Positions 22,748-33,923 of a stretch of 64,000 nucleotides of DNA are shown one piece after another (the first letter of the stretch is position 1; each line of letters opens with the position of its first letter). The stretch is from Hemerocallis citrina. Taxonomy: Eukaryota > Streptophyta > Magnoliopsida > Asparagales > Asphodelaceae. Location of the stretch: contig CM030366.1 in the NCBI GenBank assembly GCA_017893485.1, forward strand, positions 188,029,947 to 188,093,946, read 5' to 3'. Below the pieces are notes generated by a model. The model was not told the DNA's origin. It worked only from the letters and a program-made list of their open reading frames with translations, and made no database searches. A program made the translations under genes and the position numbers.

Positions 22748-23827
22748 CCTGTATTACATCTTCGAGTTCCTTGCATCCTCCTCGGTCAATGCAAATACTC
22801 GCCCTTGCCTCTTCGGGACTTTGCTTCTACCCGAACCGTCTTTCTTCAGTTGTGGACAATGGGGCTTTGAATGTCCAGTCTGCCCACACTGAGAACAAAC
22901 ATGCTCTGCCAACTTCGGACATGCTGACCTGTAGTGTCCTACTTCCTTGCAGTAGTAACAGGTCACTCCCTGAGCTCCAGATGCCTTCTGCACCGGTCCA
23001 CTGAACTTTGCCTGCTTCGCGGGGAATCCCTTCCCACTCTGGCCTGATGCTGGCCTCTTGTTTCGGTTCCATGTATCCTGCTTCTTCTGAAACAGTTCCA
23101 TATCCTCCTCAATCATTGCTGCCCTCCTGACCAGCTTCTCGAATCTCCTGATACCCAACGGAACCATCCTTGACCTCAAGTTTGGCCTCAATCCTAGCTC
23201 AAACTTTTTGGCCTTCTTTGCTTCGTCCATGACCAACTCTGGTGCATACCTCGAAAGTTGAGCGAATTTCGTCTCATACTCCCGAACAGTCATGCTCCCC
23301 TGCTGAAGGTTCATGAACTCAGTCGCCTTCTTCTCTTGAACATCCAGAGGAAAGAAGCGATCTCTGAACTCCTCCAGAAAAGTGTCCCATGTCAAAGGCT
23401 GATCTCCCAAATTCCTCTTCAGTGATTCCCACCAAACACCAGCATCTTTCTCGAGCTGCATCGAAGCTAACTTCACTTTGCTAGCTGCCGGAGTCTCTGA
23501 CACCTCGAAGATCATCTCCATCTTCCTAATCCAATCATTTGCTGCTGTTGGATCAGCTTGCCCCTCAAAGACTGGCGGCCTCATCCTCTTAAAGGATTCA
23601 ATCTGCTTGATGGGGTCGGCATTCACCAATCCATGTCCAGCTCCATAATTTGGCGGCGGATTCTGCTGCTGCTAAGCTTGCTGTTGTTGCGCCACGTTGA
23701 ATGCCATCAACGTATTCAGTGTTTGATACACCTTGGCGAATTCAGCCTCTAGGTCAATTCCCGTTCCTCGAGAACTACCCGATCCATCTTCATTGTTGCC
23801 ACCATTTCTACCTCTGGGTGCAACTAT
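22748..23827 (-). pseudogene. gag: Gag of Tekay-1 (start lost, one stop)
   Basis: By alignment with the Gag start of Tekay-2 (ATG at 39391), the start codon here is ATA (23825-23827). After about 50 codons there is an in-frame TAG at 23672-23674 inside a Gln run. The frame is then open to 22754: capsid core ([76 protein letters not shown]) and two CCHC zinc knuckles (CYYCKEVGHYRSAC and CSQCGQTGHSKPHC). The end (ALTEEDARNSKM, stop) looks shifted by a 1-nt deletion just before the putative intron donor. The role is particle assembly and RNA binding. Confidence 0.85.
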
Positions 23828-24057
23828 TTTGAATACTGCAAAACAAGGGTAAAGTTAGAGCAACACACTCACAATTCAAACTCAAATCAATACCTTCTGA
23901 CAACTATAACCATATCCCAAACCATAAATTCAAACCAAACATCATATTTTAACTCTATGTGATACTCACACTCTGATGTCCACACCTAGGTACTCACTCT
24001 CTAGTGTCCACACCTGGGTTGGTTGTCATACTAAGTCTATTATTACATAGAAGCGGA

Positions 24058-24069
24058 GCTCTGATACCA
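24058..24069 (-). promoter_or_regulatory. Tekay-1 primer-binding site
   Basis: The minus strand reads TGGTATCAGAGC five bases inside the 5' LTR; initiator Met-tRNA type. Confidence 0.85.
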
Positions 24070-24074
24070 ATCTC

Positions 24075-26722
24075 TGTAGTGCCCCAAATTTCTAATATGA
24101 GAGCTTAGAAAATAAGTGGCGAAATCCCAGTAATCCACTTCAATAGAACAATAGACACCAACAACACCACTAAAATTTTTCTTCTTTATTACAACAATTA
24201 TTACAAATCACAGCGGAAGTCTAATCATCTCAACTCAATTTAATCTTTCATTAACAGCTCAATAACAACACAATATGTCTTTACAATTCTTTTACACCAA
24301 TCACTAAATAATCCAATTATCTCAACCTGCCCACTCAAGCATCCAACCTCCAATCTAAGCAATAACCTGCAACATGTGAGGCTGGAGTTGAACCCTAACC
24401 CCCAAACTAAAGGGGTCAGCCATAAAAATGGTGTGAGTGGCAACTAATCAAACAAATAACATAAATGAATCTGAAGCATAATGTCCAACAAATAATAATC
24501 AAGCACTAATGTATGAAGTAACAATAAAAGAGTAATGGGTGATACCAAAACCAAAAGCCAAGTGTGTGCAAAAACAGGAAATCCAAATGCATAAAAGTGA
24601 TTCAAGAAAACATCATGACTACATGCTGACAACGATGACTACTAAGAGATGAAGATAAACTATGATAATTTGCCCATGCTTGATCATTCCGGAGATTGAT
24701 CCCACATCACAGGTATTTTCCCTGGATAATTCAGGAGATCATCCCACATCTAAACATAGACTCATCATCACAATAATACCCCAAAAGTGTCACCTCGACT
24801 CCGATCATTCCGTAGTTCAATCCCACATCTCAAGATAATTACTTGGATAATTCAGGAGAAATACCTCACATCTCAGGTTAACTACCTGGATAATTCCGGA
24901 GATAAATCACACATCACAACTTAACTACTTGGATAATTCAGGAGATTAAAATCCTACATCAAAAGCCATACTGTGGTGCATAACTCATGTTCTCATTCGT
25001 CATGACACTACTAATGCCTATCCTTATTAGTTTGGGTTACTGAACAAATCTCCTAGAGTAGTGTACCCTACCGGACTAAAAATCTGAATACTGAAAATGT
25101 GCCTCAAAGGGCCTCAACAAATAACTGAACAAATATCTCAACACCGGTATACTACGGTCACATACCTCTAGAGACTCAAAAACAAATATCTGAACAAATT
25201 CCCACTGAACAAGTGGCTCAACTGAATAACTCAAAATCATGTTCTTAACTGAACATCTTAAAATCAACACTAAACAAAATATCTCATAATCAAATACAAG
25301 ATCCTTCAGGACCAGTCGACTGCATAAAGGACCAGTCGACTGTCCAGAGGACATATCCCAACATTTTACAAAAATAATCTAAGGCATGACCAGTCGACTC
25401 ACCAAGAAGTCGGTCGACTGCCCCGAGACAAAACAAATAATTCTCATCAAAAATATTCTAAGTATATCAGTCGACTGAGAGGAGTCATAGGTCGACTGTC
25501 CCGAACAAATCTCAAAGACTAAAATACACAACAGGCTCGTGCCAGTCGACTGCTTTATAGTCCAGTCGACTGTCGGCTACAGGTTTCCAACAGTAGGTCT
25601 GAACACAAATCAAACTGGAGTTTTATAAAGATTCACTGAACATAAAATCAATTGTATCCAGGCTAATAAACGACTCTCAATAATCACCATCAAGGATACA
25701 TTTCTCAATCAATCAAATACTCAAATCTCATATCCTCATGATCTAAACTCTTAATCCTTGGATTAGGGTTTTTCTCAACAAAACTTCTTTCATAACTTAA
25801 TCAAAATCTGAACTACTACCATCGAATCTAGATGTTTATCATCTGATCATAACACAATCAATTCTTAATATGTCTCCCAACAATACGATCTCACAATCAA
25901 CATATCCTCAACAAATCTTAATATTTCTATCATCATGATCCAAATAACACTAAGAGTTCTCATCATCCATATCCAAATTAAAGATCCATATCATACATAC
26001 AACGAGACTAACAAAGTAATGGCATAATGATCACGAACAAGAATAACGAAGGTCTCACGTCATTCATCAATCAAAACAACAAAGCAAAGCAAAACAAAAC
26101 AAACCACTCACTTTGATTTGAAGAAAAGATCCACAAAAGCTCCTCCTTGCTAGATCCAAGAATCCTCCTTTGTTCTTCAAAATCCAAATCACCAAAAATC
26201 TGTATTCTTTTATAATGACGGCTGAAAGAGAATTTCTCTTATATATACCGGATAGAATATTAGGGTTTTATTCCCACTTTACAAAATAATCCTTTCCAAA
26301 AGTACATCTCACATATATAATCCTTTTCTTGAAAATTAAACCAAATATCATTTAAATTAGGATCTAAAAAAATATATTTCCAAACCTCAACAATTACTGA
26401 TCGGAATGCCCAGCAAATGCATTTTGCACTTCAACCCTCAAAAATGTCACTTTTGCAAATAAGTCCTTCTTTTCTCAAAAATTGCAAATAGTACTAATTA
26501 ATTTCAGAAAAATCTGGAAAAATACTAAATAATCTTCAAATAATAAATAATGATTTTTCATAAAGAAAACTTAATTTTTCAAACTTCTGAAAAGTCATTT
26601 GCACGTGTTTTGCACGTGTACAAAAGATAAATTTCTTAGAAAATATTTATTTAAATCCTCAAAAATTATTTAAATTCATTTTCAAATAATTAAAATAATA
26701 TTTGAAAATACGGGGTTCTACA
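24075..26722 (-). repeat. 5' LTR of Tekay-1 (right copy)
   Basis: 2648 bp, equal in length to the left copy. The TATA box is at about 26239-26247 on the minus strand and drives transcription leftwards through gag-pol. The palindrome pairs recur at 25313-25572. Confidence 0.92.
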
Positions 26723-26727
26723 CGGCA

Positions 26728-26848
26728 TGCTCCGTGAATAAGCCCGCAGACCCTCGACACGCAAACATATGTACCCCACGAATAGGCCCCCCTCCCTCGG
26801 AGGCACCCTTGACGTGCAGATACACCCCCACCCGGTGTGTCGAAAGTC
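26728..26848 (-). other. Remaining interior of the TRIM
   Basis: About 120 bp of non-coding DNA between the Tekay-1 insertion and the TRIM PBS; with 16395-16480 it is the entire TRIM interior. It contains CCTCGACACGC and CCCCACCCGGTG words and no ORF. Confidence 0.7.
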
Positions 26849-26861
26849 GGCTCTGATACCA
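26849..26861 (-). promoter_or_regulatory. TRIM primer-binding site (initiator Met-tRNA type)
   Basis: The minus strand reads TGGTATCAGAGCC two bases inside the 5' LTR, the form used by many chromoviruses and TRIMs. The same PBS is used by Tekay-1 and Tekay-2. Confidence 0.8.
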
Positions 26862-26863
26862 TT

Positions 26864-27153
26864 TGTAATGCCCCGCCCCAATGCTCCGACAAATTATAAA
26901 TACTATGTAGTTCCACTACCCACCACAGGCTGTCTCTCAAAAGGTGGTTAACCGGATTGGTGACTCTTGATCCTCGGCAATAGTATTTATACTCAATTTA
27001 TCTTCACAAATTTCCGATATGGGACTATATTTCTCGATCCTTTCACAAATCCCGTGTAGCAGTCGACTGCTACACACACCAGTCGACTGTACACAGACCA
27101 GTCGACTGCTAACCCTAACAGTCGACTGTTCGCTCAAGGTCTGGGGTATTACA
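26864..27153 (-). repeat. 5' LTR of the TRIM (right copy)
   Basis: Begins TGTAATGCCCC and ends GGGGTATTACA on the plus strand. The palindrome array is at 27060, 27080, 27099 and 27119. TSD GAGTT follows at 27154. Confidence 0.88.
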
Positions 27154-27158
27154 GAGTT

Positions 27159-27660
27159 GCACAAAGAGCATCGGCCCATGAACAACAATCCGATTAACAT
27201 GATACCTTATAATATTGGGCACCGGGCTCTGAGGGCGGGAGCCACATCGATGAAGACGATTGTGAAGATAGGCTAAATCTCGAAGATGATTATGTATACT
27301 CTGAAGGAAAATTTTTGGATTCTGAGGAGATGGCTGATGATTCCCCTAGTATTTCCCCTGAGTTTCTTCCTTCCATATTCCCTACTTTGCAAACATTTGC
27401 ACCCGGGTCTAGTCACGGTGGTACAGGTTTTAGGGTTCAGAAAGTTGCTAAGAAGGCTCTGGAGGAGTCCTTAGACAACTATTTGGAGATTGCTGCAGCC
27501 GCTAAATCTATTAAGACTAGCGACGGTACGTGTTCCTTCCTAGCATCTATTTTAAATTTCATGACAGATTCTGAGATTTTTAGTCTAGCCAAAATCTGTG
27601 GTCTGGCGGTGAGTGATACTGATAGTAACGCCTTCCTCCTAAATAAGATTAGGGGGTAGG
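27159..27660 (+). pseudogene. C-terminal part of LINE ORF1
   Basis: The open frame at 27315-27659 begins in an acidic stretch (DSEEMADDSPSISPEF) and runs through LQTFAPGSSHGGTGF and a helix-forming part (KKALEESLDNYLEIAAAA), then a stop. It precedes the ORF2 start by 75 bp, the usual two-ORF spacing of plant L1s. The upstream part was cut off by the TRIM insertion. No function can be read directly. Confidence 0.5.
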
Positions 27661-27733
27661 AGAGCGATAAAGTTAATATCATTTCGAACTCGTCTGCCAA
27701 GGCGAGTCATGGTCCCACGTTTAATTGTAGTTA

Positions 27734-28328
27734 ATGGAGGCTCTCTTCTAGAACGTTAGGGGCCTGGACAGGCGGGGCAAATGGGAAATGGTTAGAGATG
27801 TCATCGCTAAATCAAAAGTTAGCATTGTTGGTCTGCAAGAGACCAAACTGATCCATATTGCTAGACAGTAGACTGGGGGGGGGGGGGGGGTACCGCATTT
27901 CAGAATGGAAAATTTGCCCTTCTCTTGGGGCCTTCGGGGTATTGCCTTAGGGTTTAATCCCGAGTTATTTTCATGCCTAGATGAGCTCCACGGGCAATAC
28001 TCCTTGTCGGTCCTACTCCAACGTAAATTTGACCTGTGGACCCAGTCTATTACGGTGGTTTATGGTCCGCACACTACTATAGCTAGGTTGGAATTCTGGA
28101 ATGAACTAAGAGCGATTCACGAACGCTGGCCGTACCCCTGGGTTGTGGAGGGATTTTAACATCACTAGGTTTGCCTCTAAACACAGGGGCAGAGGATCTA
28201 GTGACTCTGATAGGAAAACATTTAACGAGGTTATCGCGGACCTGGAACTGATGGACATTCCTATCACTAATAGGCTCTTCACATGGTCAAACATGCAAGC
28301 GACGTGTAATAACTCGGATTGTACGACA
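27734..28328 (+). pseudogene. LINE ORF2 endonuclease domain, first part
   Basis: ORF2 starts at ATG 27734. Codon 6, normally Trp in the conserved WNVRGL motif, is TAG; the frame then reads NVRGLDRRGKWEMVRDVIAK and VGLQETKL, the APE-type endonuclease N terminus with the Glu of QETK. A G-run at about 27877-27890 and later frameshifts break it. The stretch 28143-28320 resumes with WRDFNITRF (altered GDFN motif) and LMDIPITNRLFTWSNMQ. The endonuclease would nick target DNA. Confidence 0.85.
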
Positions 28329-28329
28329 C

Positions 28330-28331
<2 letters not shown>

Positions 28332-28411
<80 letters not shown>
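28332..28411. repeat. (AT)n microsatellite
   Basis: About 40 TA/AT dinucleotides in a row at the left edge of the solo LTR. They probably expanded at or replaced its terminus. Confidence 0.95.
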
Positions 28412-28414
<3 letters not shown>

Positions 28415-30466
28415 CTGTATGCATGCAAATGATTGTAGTAGTTTGGTCGATTATACTGATGATGGGGTGCGTTTAGGTTTACGAGGCGATCCATGAGAGT
28501 GGTTGCGTTCTAGAAGATGCACGAGAATGAGGAGGACCGATACTGGTATAAACGCTAGTTTTTTTGTACGACGCTTATGCAAATATAACACCGTATGGTA
28601 CTACGGTGGGTATATCTTGCGTACACTCGATAAACCCCTCGTCTCGCATCAAAGAAACTGTTTAAGTGTTAAAATGGGCAGCCAGTACACCACACCTCAA
28701 AACCAATGGCTAGACCATGGTTTTACTACAAAACCACCCTACAACCCTACCCCCTACTACCTTAAAAAACCGGCCTCACCTTTCCCCCTCTTTCCTCACT
28801 CACTCCTCCATCAAAAACCCCTCATTTCCATCTCCCTTATTCTGAAATTTCAGAACACAACCAAGAAAAAAAGAAGAGAAGGAGAGAAAGAAGAGAGATT
28901 GAAGAAGGAGCTCTAGGAGAGATTCTCAAGGAAGGAAAGCTCAAGCAAATCAACTACTCTACATCAACTCAGGATGGGGAGTTACTATAAACCTTTCTTT
29001 ATGTTTCTTGATTGATTTCTTGCATGCATGTGTGGTAGTAAGTGCTAGGATGAATATTTGAGAGGATTGGAAGATGAAATCAGAAACTAGAATTAGAATC
29101 TTGATCTGTATGCTATTTTCTAGATTTTTCCGAGAGCAAACCACATGGAATTAGATCATGAAATTTCTACACATCGTTTCTATATATGTCTATATGGTTC
29201 ATGAATTATTTCGGATTTTTCTGAGATGGTTTGATATTTTAATAAAATCCATTTGTAGAACTGTGCCATAAGGTAGCAGCAGAAATTGGTTAACATGATG
29301 CCTGAGATTGTTGAATTTTTCATAATTAATTGAAGCAAGTTCTTAATCTGAAATTTTTACCCTGTATTCCAACTTCTATCTAGATTCTACAGAAAAATTA
29401 TGGAAATATTTGAATGAATTTATAGGTATTTTAAAAATTTATCTTTAAGCAGTAGCTAGAGCTATAGCTGAAGAGCATGCTGATTTCTATGCTTAATTGA
29501 AATATGAAGAACTCAGTGTAGATTTGGATTTTGGACATGAAACAATTTGCATGTTGTTCATTATGATATCTAGTTTTATCACGATAAATTTTGTGTCAAT
29601 TTGATGAGTATAGAATTTATGATGATTTTATTAGCATGTACTGTGCTGGTTTCAGCCAAATTTGGTACCCTGTAGAGATGGTACATTTGAGACTCCTTAA
29701 GAGCAAAATTTGAGGATCTGTTTCCTTAGAGGTTTGTATTAGACATCAAGACCTTTCCAACAAGTCCTATTTTAGGTGTTCCCAGTAAGTGGTTGATTTA
29801 TTGTGATTTTTGCAATACTAGACAGAGACCAGGAATCGAGCTGAGTGCTCTGATTTAGGAAGTCCTAGTGTGTGACTTGGTACATTTGTGAGTGATGGGT
29901 GTGTTAGGGTGATCTATTGGTATATTTTGGACTTATGACCAACTAGAGAATTGTTGAGGACATCCACACCTTTCCATAGAACTTGGGTTTGTAGCATTCT
30001 AATGAGTGAGCAGTGTTTTGTGCTACCGGTAAGGCGCAGCCCGTGTACAGAAAATACACAGGCTAAGGCTTGAGAGACTATTTTGAGTACCTAGATGATG
30101 AAATTTGAGTTTATGATCAACTAGAAAGTTGTAGCCTAGGTTCTTACGTTTCTGGATTTGGGCTCGTACACCCCAATCGGAGTTGTATCGAGGGAGTTAC
30201 GACCATTCTAAGTTTCGGGCAGAAACCCTGTAGGTTGCTTAGTCCTTGGTTTTGACTAGATATTGTGACGACTTTTCCCCTGTGTACTATTGGAATTGAT
30301 AACTATTGTTTGGGGATGTTTGGTATCTGTTGTTGGTTTGTTGAATTCCATAGTGGGTGTGTGACTCGAGTTAGTCACTAGGGTAAGGTAATACCCTGCA
30401 TCTGTCGACCATAAGTTATGAACTTCTGCCGAAGCGTAGGATATCCGAGCCGTGCCATTAATATAA

Positions 30467-30978
30467 GTTCATAGCCCAGGTTAGGGGTGAACACATGCAT
30501 TCACAACCGGGTTAGGAGTGAATGTAGGTCATAGTGCTGGACAATTCCAAGCCGGGGAAGAAGCGAACCAGACCGGTATCGCCAAGGCCGGAGGTCGATA
30601 AGCAAGTTTGGAAGCAATCTTATCTTTTACCCAAAGTGAATAGAATGAGGCTGGGATTAGAGTGACATATTAAGGGTTTGGTAATTGCATTAGTACTAGC
30701 AGACCATTGTCGGTGTTGTACCTTCCTGTCGTAGGGATACGTTTCGACACTCATGAGTGAGTCCTCGGCTCGTATCTCGATCTGTTAATTCCCAAAGTTT
30801 TGTCGGAGTAAGGTACGGGAGGCTAGGGAGATTGGACCCCCGAGGCCATCACGTTCCTATGCACGTGAGTTTTTTTATTTATATATATCAGTTCACAACC
30901 GGGTTAGGGGTGAACACGCATGCGTCAGTCCACAGTCGGGTTAGGGGTGGACGGTCCACAACCGGGTTAGGGGTGGAC
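30467..30978 (+). repeat. Five 25-bp hairpin units inside the solo LTR
   Basis: Units at 30467-30492, 30499-30523, 30891-30915, 30928-30952 and 30954-30978 share the loop AACCGGGTTAGGG between 6-bp arms. The arms change together: GTTCAC/GTGAAC, ATTCAC/GTGAAT and GTCCAC/GTGGAC. Pairing is therefore kept while sequence varies. Confidence 0.8.
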
Positions 30979-31974
30979 ACATGAATCACACGGTCTTGCG
31001 ATCGGATTCAACGCAGCTTTTTGAAGAGGTCCGTGCAAAGGTACCGAGTGGCAAACACGACCACCACTTAGGCACTGCAGTGGCGGAACTAGACCGACCA
31101 GCTTCAACCTCCGTGGGCAACGGACAATCTATTGGGAACAGGATGAGTACAAGAGTAGGATGCATGGCGAGGGGTTGAACCCTACAATCAGAAGAGGCAA
31201 ACTCTTTGGAAAGTATGTGGTGTGGGATGCATACGTTTCCATCGAAGTTGATTTTGGGAAAGTATGTAGTATGGGATGCATACGTTCCCAACTGAATTGC
31301 ATTAGAGTAGGTGCATCATGTGCATTCTTGTTTTGCGCATTAGATTAGGCCATGCTTAGGTCTGGAACGTATGTAGTATGGGATGCATGCGGATCCAGAT
31401 TCCCAAATCTTGCTTGCTTTAGAACAGGCTTGTGATTGGCGCATTTAGTTGTTAGATCATGGCATACACTAGCACTACATAATTTATGATACACGTTTCC
31501 TTTTCCATTCAAGATGGGTTGTGGTTGCCAGTTTGGAGGATGGCTGTTATTATCAGTATTGCGTCAGTCAAGTACTGACGTTCCCCACCTTTTAGGTACC
31601 TGTTCTACCTTTCGAGCAGGTGCAGAGATATCAGAATCGCGCAGCAGAAGACTCAAGCCGAGGAGCAAGCCCCAAGGAAGCAGATTGACCGTTCAGCGAA
31701 GTTCGGCAGTAATCCATTGACTACCATTCTGGGAGACAGCTGTTAACTTTACAAGAGGAGACGATATATATGTAACAAGATGTAATGAGTTAATGTAATT
31801 TGTATTCTTATTCAGGAATAAGACATTGGCTGTAATCAATGATGTAATGAATTTATTTGGTAATAAAATATTTTAAAATTTCCGTGTTATTACTGTGCTG
31901 AGATGCATTTGAAGGCAAAGATTCTGGTTGCATCACGGATGTCCGGTAACAGGGATTCGGTGCGTTACACGACG

Positions 31975-32160
31975 CTCATCCTAGCTAAGCTTGATTGGAT
32001 CTTGGTCTCCGCAGACTGGAAGGCCAAATTCCCTTTGACTTGGGCCAAGTCCCTCCCTAAACCAACCTCGGATCATGTCCCTATTATCCTCTCTTCTGGA
32101 GAAGTGCATCCCAGGAAATCCCCAAAGTTTAGATTTGAGAAAGTATGGTCGGAATCCAAG
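31975..32160 (+). pseudogene. LINE ORF2 endonuclease, C-terminal part
   Basis: Resumes in frame after the solo LTR: LAKLDWILVSADWKAKFPLT, then SDHVPIIL (the SDHxP motif with the catalytic His) and PKFRFEKVWSE. It joins the part ending at 28328. Confidence 0.85.
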
Positions 32161-33334
32161 GCTTCCACCACATGGTAAACGAGAATTGGTCCCGCCCTAC
32201 TAGAGGGACTGAAGCAACCACAATCTGGTGCGAAAAAATCAGAAGACTGTGGACTAAACTCAAGAAATGGAACTGGACCAGATTTGCAATGATCTGGAGA
32301 GCAAAAGATTCCATCCTTGAAGGTATTGAGGAGCTGGAAAAGACGGAGGAAACTAGGATACTAGTACAGGAGGAGAGGAATAGGCTGCTTCAGCTCCGAG
32401 AAGACATTCACCAACTTTATAGACTCGAAGAACTCAAATGGCAACAGCAATCCAAAATTTTGTGGCTCAAGGAAGGAGACGCGAATACAACATTCTTCCA
32501 CCGTATTGCCAGTGCCCATCATAGATATAATCTCATCCATTCGATCCACTCAAAGTGTGGAGAGATACAAGGAGACGAGGATATCAGAGTAGCATTCCAA
32601 TCCCATTTCAGGCGGCTCTTTGGACAGAAGGCGGATCCGAGAGTCCCACTTCACAAAGAATTCTGGCAAGGTTACGCGGACGAATCTGCCCCATGCTTCA
32701 TCCCCTTGAAGCTCCTTTTACGAAAAAGGAAATATAGGAGACGGTACAGCAACTCAGATAGGACAAAGCCCCTGGTCCAGATGGTTTCATAGTCTTTTTC
32801 TCCCAGGTGTTCTGGGAGAAAATCAAGGATGATCTGTTTAAACTGTTTGCTTATCTATATGAACATAAGCTTAAATTAGGTAGACTTAATTTTACTGAGG
32901 TGGTGTTGATTCCTAAGAAAGAAGACTACCCGCGGGTGGGAGATTTTTGCCCTATTAGTCTCCTTAACTGCTCAGTTAAGATTATCACCAAGACCCTCGC
33001 TAATAGGTTGGGAAAGGCAATGGACGGACTCATTAGTAACAAGAAAACGGAGTTCATTAAAGGATGGTGTATTCAGGACAGTATGGCCACGGCTGAAGAA
33101 ACTATCCATCACTGCCACACGTCAAATGCTAAGAGCTATCTCCTAAAATTGGACTTTAAGAAAGCTTATGACTCGGTGGAATGAGAATGTTTCTTGGAAG
33201 TGCTGGCTGGTAGAGGATTTGGGGTTAGATGGATCAGATGGATCCATACATGTCTCACCACCAGCAGAACTGCTATTTTAGTGAATGGGATTTTGGGTCA
33301 TCCTTTTTCGTGTAAACCGGGACATAGACAAGGA
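32161..33334 (+). pseudogene. LINE ORF2 linker and RT N-terminal half
   Basis: A linker at 32161-32690 (WCEKIRRLWTKLKKWNWTRF, EERNRLLQLREDIHQLYRLE, SKILWLKEGDANTTFFHRIA) is followed, after a frameshift at about 32690, by RT blocks: DKAPGPDGF at about 32760-32790, FTEVVLIPKK, FCPISLLNCSVKIITKTLAN, LKLDFKKAYDSVE (first catalytic Asp). TGG to TGA at about 33181-33183 truncates it. The hAT insertion at 33335 cuts the RQGDPLSP motif. Plant L1 RT is recognised from this motif order. Confidence 0.88.
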
Positions 33335-33915
33335 CAGTGGCGGAGCCAGACAAATCAAAATGGGGGTCCCAATTTTATTTTTTCTGGCATCGACATAATT
33401 GTTGCCGAAAATCTCTTACTTTAATTTTGTTTTGAAAATTTAAAGTAATTGGATCAACATAAAATTATAATCAAAGTAAATATTCGAATTTATATTTTTA
33501 GTATCATGTATATTTTCGCACTTGTACAGTTGTACTCTAAATTTGGTAAGAGTAATACTAATCAACAATCATACTACACTATTTATACTGTTATAATACT
33601 AGAGGCTAAGAGATACAACTCAAATGAATAAATATACTTGTAACTTGTGTACACACTAGTTTCTTATTCAAAATTTTATCCAATGATTATACAGTTCAAA
33701 TAAGTATCACTCAAATAAGTATCACTGTTAATTTTTAGCCCAAGGCTCATACCACTATTTTGAGTCTTTAATAAGAGGTGGATTAGCCTTGAGGATCCCA
33801 AAAAGTTTTAAACGGGGGAGGGGGGGCAAATAAAATTTTGGTCTATATTAGGGGGTTTTACAAAATTTTTGGGGTCCCAAATGTCCCCCCTAATCTCTTA
33901 CTCCCTCCGCCCCTG
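33335..33915. mobile_element. Non-autonomous hAT-type DNA transposon
   Basis: 581 bp with a perfect 8-bp TSD GACAAGGA (33327-33334 and 33916-33923) and imperfect terminal inverted repeats: CAGTGGCGGAG at the left, CAGGGGCGGAG read inward from the right. The 8-bp TSD and CAG-GGCGGAG ends are hAT features. The AT-rich interior codes for nothing (frame 33449-33631 has no transposase motif). Confidence 0.9.
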
Positions 33916-33923
33916 GACAAGGA

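Larger units (their letters stand above)
16481..26722 (-). mobile_element. Tekay-1: near-intact Tekay/Del chromovirus (Ty3/gypsy)
   Basis: A 10.24-kb element on the minus strand inside the TRIM. Its 2648-bp LTRs are at 16481-19128 and 24075-26722, and its TSD is CGGCA (16476-16480 and 26723-26727). The PBS (24058-24069) and PPT (19129-19148) are on the minus strand. The order gag, PR, RT, RNase H, INT, chromodomain, with the long LTRs, fits Tekay/Del. About 15 differences between the LTRs (0.6% by eye) make it the youngest datable insertion. Lesions are few: a gag stop, a lost gag start, a probable 1-nt gag deletion and a stop before the chromodomain. All pol catalytic motifs are kept. Confidence 0.93.
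16105..27153 (-). mobile_element. TRIM (miniature LTR element) holding the nested Tekay-1
   Basis: The two 290-bp LTRs (16105-16394, 26864-27153) are flanked by TSD GAGTT (16100-16104 and 27154-27158). Without the nested 10.2-kb element and its extra TSD the interior is only about 220 bp and codes for nothing. A PBS complementary to initiator Met-tRNA (TGGTATCAGAGCC on the minus strand, 26849-26861) sits 2 bp from the right LTR. A purine run on the minus strand (16399-16410) sits beside the left LTR, so the element reads on the minus strand. Total about 800 bp: LTR, PBS, PPT, LTR, which is the TRIM definition. The LTRs differ at about 9 sites (3%). Confidence 0.88.
28329..31969 (+). mobile_element. 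Solo LTR of a gypsy element, inserted in the LINE
   Basis: LINE coding sequence stops at 28328 and resumes at 31970. The right end is TTCGGTGCGTTACA, the Tekay-type LTR end, followed by CGACG; the left flank is CGACA (28324-28328), a 5-bp TSD with one mismatch. The left terminus is obscured by an (AT)n run. Blocks such as TTGAACCCTACAA and AGTATGGGATGCAT are shared with the Tekay-2 LTR, so it is a related LTR in the same orientation. No internal region is present, so it is a solo LTR left by LTR-LTR recombination. It carries five hairpins (30467-30978). The frame at 28503-28916 is low-complexity. Confidence 0.7.

Noticed and set aside
28503..28916. A 137-codon frame at the start of the solo LTR as a gene
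   Set aside because: It begins in random sequence and ends in a Lys/Glu microsatellite; no domain, and it is located within an LTR.
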